Source: Lysobacter sp. yr284
GTDB lineage: Bacteria > Pseudomonadota > Gammaproteobacteria > Xanthomonadales > Xanthomonadaceae
DNA length: 64,000 nucleotides
Reading direction: 5' to 3'
Assembly: GCF_900107375.1 (NCBI RefSeq)
Contig: NZ_FNPT01000001.1
Span: 1,116,001-1,180,000 of the forward strand
Under the pieces are notes generated by a model. That model worked only from the letters and a program-made list of their open reading frames with translations. It made no database searches and was not told where the DNA came from. Each line of letters opens with the position of its first letter. Within the stretch, counting starts at the first letter, position 1. Both the position numbers and the translations under genes were made by a program. Shown here piece after piece: positions 60,644 to 64,000 of this stretch.

Positions 60644-61749
60644 GCGGACTTCGTACCTTGCACGGCCGCATCCTCACCCCCGCCGGCTGGCGCCGCGGGC
60701 GCATCGGCTTCGACACGCACGTGCGCAGCATCGAGGACGCCGGCGGCGCGGGCGGCGACGAGGAGCGCATCGTCCTGCCCGGCTTCATCGACCTGCACGT
60801 GCACGGCGCCGCCGGCGTCGACCTGATGCAGGGCTTCGATGTCGCGCGCACCATCGCCCGCGCCCACGTCCGCTACGGCACCACCGCCCTGCTCGGCACC
60901 ACCATGACCGCCGCCGAGGACGACATCGTCCACGCCCTGCATGGGCTGGCCGCGGCGATGGCCGCGCCCGATCCGGACGCGGCGCAGATCCTCGGCGTGC
61001 ATCTGGAAGGCCCCTTCATCAGCCCGCACCGGCTCGGCGCGCAACCGCCGCTGACGGTGGAGGCCACGCTCGATTCGGTGCGGCGCCTGCACGCGCTGGC
61101 GCCGATCCGGGTGCTGACCCTGGCGCCGGAGATCGGCCGCCACACCGAACTGATCCCGGCGCTGTGCGCGCTCGGCATCCGCGTGCAGGTCGGCCACAGC
61201 GCCGGCACTTACGAGGAAGGGTTGGCCGCGCTGCGCGCCGGCGCGTCCGGCTTCACCCACCTGTTCAACGGCATGACCGGGGTGGATCACTACAAGCCCG
61301 GCATCGCCGCGGCCGCGCTCGCCCACGCCGAATACGCCGAGCTGATCCCCGACCTGCAGCACGTGCACCCCGGCGCGATCCGCCTGGCCCTGCGCGCGAT
61401 CCCGCGCCTGTACGCGGTCACCGACGCCACCGCCGCCACCGGCATGCCCGACGGCGAGTACGCGCTGGGCTCGCAGCGCGTGCACAAGTGCCTGGGCTGC
61501 GTGCGCCTGGCCAGCGGCTCGCTGGCCGGCAGCGCGCTGACCATGGACCAGGCGCTGCGCAACCTGGTCGAGGTCGGGCTGGACCTGGCCGACGCCGCCC
61601 ATCGGGTTTCCACCTTCCCGGCCGACTACCTCGGCCTGTCCGACCGCGGCCGGCTCGAACCGGGCGCCCGCGCCGACCTGGTGGTGCTGGACGCGCAATT
61701 GCGCGTGGTCGAGGTGCATGTGGCCGGACGGGCGATCGCCTTGGCCTGA
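60640..61749 (+). CDS. nagA: N-acetylhexosamine-6-phosphate deacetylase (NagA/AgaA)
   Basis: This 369-residue amidohydrolase has DLHVHGAAGVD (first metal His pair), HLEGPFI with the metal Glu, QVGHSAGTYEE, THLFNGMTG, a catalytic Asp in VTDATAATG and LAGSALTMDQA. It removes acetate from GlcNAc-6-P or GalNAc-6-P. In the aga operon, between AgaK and AgaS in the pathway, it most likely acts on GalNAc-6-P (AgaA role), but the two activities cannot be told apart by motif. The GTG start overlaps the agaR stop (GTGA). Confidence 0.9.
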   Translation: MSGLRTLHGRILTPAGWRRGRIGFDTHVRSIEDAGGAGGDEERIVLPGFIDLHVHGAAGVDLMQGFDVARTIARAHVRYGTTALLGTTMTAAEDDIVHALHGLAAAMAAPDPDAAQILGVHLEGPFISPHRLGAQPPLTVEATLDSVRRLHALAPIRVLTLAPEIGRHTELIPALCALGIRVQVGHSAGTYEEGLAALRAGASGFTHLFNGMTGVDHYKPGIAAAALAHAEYAELIPDLQHVHPGAIRLALRAIPRLYAVTDATAATGMPDGEYALGSQRVHKCLGCVRLASGSLAGSALTMDQALRNLVEVGLDLADAAHRVSTFPADYLGLSDRGRLEPGARADLVVLDAQLRVVEVHVAGRAIALA

Positions 61750-62053
61750 GCCGGGCCAGCGCGCCGGCGGCGCGCCGCGCCGCCCGACGTTCCGCTCGAC
61801 GTCCCGCGCGGCCGAACCGCACAAACCGGTCGCCGCGCGCGCTTGCGCCCGGCCCGCGGCGGCGCGGCGACGACGCCGCCGGCTCCGTTCGTACGCCGCG
61901 CGCGCGCGTCCATCCGAAACCCCGGCCCGGCCTGTCCAACGCGGCGCCGCAATGCGTTCGACTTGGATGCGCGCGATCCGGCGCCCGCGCCGCTTCGCCG
62001 CCGGAGCAGCGACCGCGCTGCCCGACCATCGCCACACGCACACAGGAGCATCC
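61750..62053. other. Gene-free gap, 304 bases
   Basis: No gene or terminator is clear. The sequence is Arg/Ala-coding junk in all frames, very GC-rich, and ends with the ribosome-binding site (ACAGGAG) of the next gene. Confidence 0.5.
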
Positions 62054-62374
62054 ATGAAGAAGTCATTGACGACCGTGTTGCCCGCATCCCTCGCCACCCT
62101 CGTACTGGGCCTGGCCCTGGCCGGCGCCGCCGTCGCCGCGCCGCCGGGCGGCATCGGCACCCAGCCGCAGCCGCCGCAGCCCTTCGGCACCTGGCAGGCG
62201 AAGGTGAAGTACCTGTCTCCGCACACCGCGCCCGACGGCCGCCGCCTGACCTGGAAGTACGCCGACATCGTCGCCTCGACCCAGGAGTACTGCGACGCGC
62301 AGTTGCAGAGCTGGATGTCCGGCGGCAACACCAGCGTCGTCGAGTACTGCCACTTCGTAACGGCCGGCGGTTGA
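62054..62374 (+). CDS. Small secreted protein
   Basis: This 106-residue protein has a signal peptide (LATLVLGLALAGAAVA) cleaved near AVAAPP and a Pro/Gly/Gln linker. The conserved-looking core, WQAKVKYLSPHTAPDGRR and EYCDAQLQSWMSGG, includes two cysteines (EYC, EYCHF). The ATG follows AGGAG by 7 bases. I do not recognise a family. It converges on the glucokinase gene and is probably monocistronic. Confidence 0.65.
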   Translation: MKKSLTTVLPASLATLVLGLALAGAAVAAPPGGIGTQPQPPQPFGTWQAKVKYLSPHTAPDGRRLTWKYADIVASTQEYCDAQLQSWMSGGNTSVVEYCHFVTAGG

Positions 62375-62480
62375 TCGCGCCGGCGATGTTTTCGCCGAGG
62401 CGAGCCGATAGCCGATAAGCGCTGATCCGCGCGCGTTGCAGGCGAGCCCGCAACGGCGTATCCGCATCGGCATCGGCGCG

Positions 62481-62510
62481 GGAAACCGGCCGTCGCGACG
62501 GCCGGTTTCC
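62481..62510. terminator. Bidirectional terminator between the small protein gene and glk
   Basis: GGAAACCGGCCGTC-GC-GACGGCCGGTTTCC is a perfect 14-bp stem between convergent stop codons. The stem ends carry short A and T runs (AAA/TTT), the usual form of shared terminators. Confidence 0.75.
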
Positions 62511-62523
62511 TGGTCCGGCGCGG

Positions 62524-63510
62524 TCAGACCGCCAATGCGCTGTCGTAGGTCTCCGCCGCGTGCGCGGCCGCGCCGAGCAGACCCGAGCACGCATGCACCA
62601 CCGCCAGCGCCGGCACTTCGGCCATCGCCGGCGCGAACCGGCCCTTGGCCTCGAACGCGGCGCGAAAGCTGTCGCGCTGCAGCGCGCCCAGCAGCTTGGG
62701 CACGACGCCGCCGGCGAGGAACACCCCGTCCCAGGCGCCGAGGGTCAGCACCAGGTCGCCGGCCATCGAGCCGAACGCGGCGCAGAACAGCTCCACCGCG
62801 CGCGCGCAGCGCGCGTCGCCGGCCGCGGCCTGGGCGTTGATCTGCGCCGGCGACCACGCCTGCGCGGCGACGCCTTCGATCTCGCACACCGCCGCATACA
62901 GGTTCGCCAGTCCCGGCCCGGACACCAGCCGCTCGCACGAAACCCGGCCGAAGCGCCGCATCAGGCATTCCAGCACCTGCATGTCGCGCGGCCGCGACGG
63001 CGCGAAACCGGCGTGGCCGCCTTCGGTCTCCAGCGCGAAGCAGCGGCCGTTGCGCACCAGCAGGCCGCCCACGCCCAGGCCGGTGCCGGGGCCGATCACC
63101 GCATAGGTCTGCGCTGCGCCCATGTCGAAGCCGGGCCAGCCGACCGCGCCGACCGCGACCACGTCGTCCGCGCCCAGGCGCGAGATCGCCATGGCCTGCG
63201 CGGCGAAGTCGTTGATCAGCGCGACCCGCGGCGTGCCCAGCGCCGAGCCGATCTCCGGCGCACGGATCTGCCAAGGATGGTTGGTGATGCGCGCTTCCTC
63301 GCGGCGCACCCGCCCGGCCACCGCGAACACCGCCGCGTCGGCGCGTTCGCCGAGTTCGTCGAGGAAATGGCGCGCGGCGTCGGCGGCGCTGGCGAAGCCG
63401 GCGGCCGGGTACTCGCGCACGCTGTCGCGCAGCAGCCGTTCGCCGCGCGCCAGTTCGGCCATCGCGAAACGCGCGTTGGTGCCGCCGATGTCGCTGACCA
63501 GCACCCGCAT
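62524..63510 (-). CDS. glk: Glucokinase
   Basis: This 328-residue protein has the Glk-family ATP loop DIGGTNARFA, NDFAAQAMA, the GPGTGLGVGG loop, TEGGHAGFAP and the FLAGGVVPKLL end. It lacks the ROK cysteine signature, so it belongs to the proteobacterial glucokinase family, which phosphorylates glucose with ATP. Its ATG overlaps the stop of the upstream gene (TGATG), so it is coupled to a probable glycan-active protein and may use the glucose that protein releases. Confidence 0.9.
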   Translation of the reverse strand: MRVLVSDIGGTNARFAMAELARGERLLRDSVREYPAAGFASAADAARHFLDELGERADAAVFAVAGRVRREEARITNHPWQIRAPEIGSALGTPRVALINDFAAQAMAISRLGADDVVAVGAVGWPGFDMGAAQTYAVIGPGTGLGVGGLLVRNGRCFALETEGGHAGFAPSRPRDMQVLECLMRRFGRVSCERLVSGPGLANLYAAVCEIEGVAAQAWSPAQINAQAAAGDARCARAVELFCAAFGSMAGDLVLTLGAWDGVFLAGGVVPKLLGALQRDSFRAAFEAKGRFAPAMAEVPALAVVHACSGLLGAAAHAAETYDSALAV

Positions 63511-64000
63511 CAGCGCTGCTTCGCCGACGTGGGCGCGGGCACGGGCGCGAACCGCAGCGCCAACACATCCGGCGCGCCCGACACCGCCTCGAGCACCAGC
63601 GTATTGCGCCCGCGCAGCAGCGTCGCCGGCTGCGGCCGGTCCGCCGCGGTCGGCGCGAGGGGCTCGCCGTTGAGGCGGACGCGGATCTCGCCGGCGCCGC
63701 CGCGCCAGCTCAGCCGATAGGTTCCGGCGGCGTCGGCCTGGACGCTGTACTTGAGCCATTCGCCCGGCTGCAGCGCCGCCACCCGCAACTGCGCGCCCTC
63801 TCCGGCCAGGGCGACGCCGTCGTTGCGATAACGCTGCGACGGGTTCCAGCCGGTGTTGGGCTCGCCGCTCTCGTTGGCCGGTTTGCGCGAGAAATACGCC
63901 ACGCCGTTGCGGCCCAGGTCGAAGTCGACCGCCGCCAGTTCGCCGCCGTCGCGGCCGATGCGGTGCGGCTTGAACGGCAGGCTGCGGTCGTCGCGCGGCG
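63510..64000 (-). CDS. C-terminal part of a protein with a CBM6/CBM35-like domain (partial)
   Basis: The frame is open from the window edge to the stop at 63510, giving at least 163 residues. The part seen reads VDFDLGRNGVAYFSR, then QRYRNDGVAL, GEWLKYSVQA and AGTYRLSWR, the usual plan of a CBM6/CBM35 jelly-roll sugar-binding module at the end of secreted glycoside hydrolases. The catalytic domain lies outside the window. The stop overlaps the glk start, so the two are one operon; a glucan-active enzyme is a reasonable guess. Confidence 0.65.
   Translation of the reverse strand, partial: PRDDRSLPFKPHRIGRDGGELAAVDFDLGRNGVAYFSRKPANESGEPNTGWNPSQRYRNDGVALAGEGAQLRVAALQPGEWLKYSVQADAAGTYRLSWRGGAGEIRVRLNGEPLAPTAADRPQPATLLRGRNTLVLEAVSGAPDVLALRFAPVPAPTSAKQR

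Noticed and set aside
62524-63510. Second ROK-type GalNAc kinase
   Set aside because: It has the Glk-family DIGGTNARF loop and lacks the ROK cysteine signature; it lies on the other strand and is coupled to a separate CBM-bearing gene.

Overview
The window is a high-GC (roughly 70%) chromosomal segment that looks like Lysobacter or a close relative in the Xanthomonadaceae. This rests on dense coding in GC-rich genes, a Xanthomonas-type minor pilin cluster (fimT-pilV-pilW-pilX-pilY1-pilE), an rmlBACD operon, a large TonB-dependent receptor, many secreted hydrolases, and many dispersed GTAG/GTGG-type REP palindromes. No rRNA, tRNA, CRISPR array, insertion sequence or prophage was seen. The genus is an inference from content and was not tested by search.

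Layout. 1-6,070: the end of a DUF1501/DUF1800 pair, then a TetR-HlyD-ABC ATPase-ABC permease efflux operon with overlapping genes. 6,117-9,736: REP palindromes around a three-gene set (FabH/OleA-like synthase, OleD-like reductase, metallo-beta-lactamase-fold hydrolase) of unknown product. 10,197-12,302: a small membrane protein, then phoH (ybeZ) and ybeY. 12,370-22,104: a minus-strand type IV minor pilin operon and a lone divergent prepilin. These separate phoH-ybeY from corC (22,294), genes that normally adjoin. 23,388-28,819: a DUF4105 membrane protein, a CorA transporter, a four-unit REP array, and cstA with its small partner. 29,050-37,830: a SMI1/KNR4-like protein, a DUF819 membrane protein, and a peptide-use block (secreted S9 peptidase, OPT transporter, POT transporter). 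38,166-41,629: rmlBACD for dTDP-L-rhamnose. 42,044-43,888: a lone KAP-like P-loop NTPase of clearly lower GC, a candidate defence gene. 44,189-49,323: secreted proteins, an O-methyltransferase, a fatty-acid hydroxylase-family protein and an Endo H-like GH18 enzyme.

49,382-61,749 is the most coherent system. It holds a TonB-dependent receptor, a GH31 enzyme resembling alpha-N-acetylgalactosaminidases, and a divergent aga set: AgaS, a ROK kinase, AgaZ, a DeoR-family AgaR-like repressor and a NagA/AgaA deacetylase. The intergenic region between the two arms carries nine CTTTC/GAAAG boxes, as expected for AgaR operators. Together they suggest import and breakdown of alpha-GalNAc-capped glycans. 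The inner-membrane transporter, tagatose-6-phosphate kinase and aldolase catalytic subunit are not in the window. The right end (62,054-64,000) has a small secreted protein, a glucokinase and the C-terminal carbohydrate-binding end of a further protein.

No homology search could be run. Family calls rest on motifs, length and gene order. Starts were chosen by Shine-Dalgarno sequences, overlaps with upstream genes and known N-terminal features.
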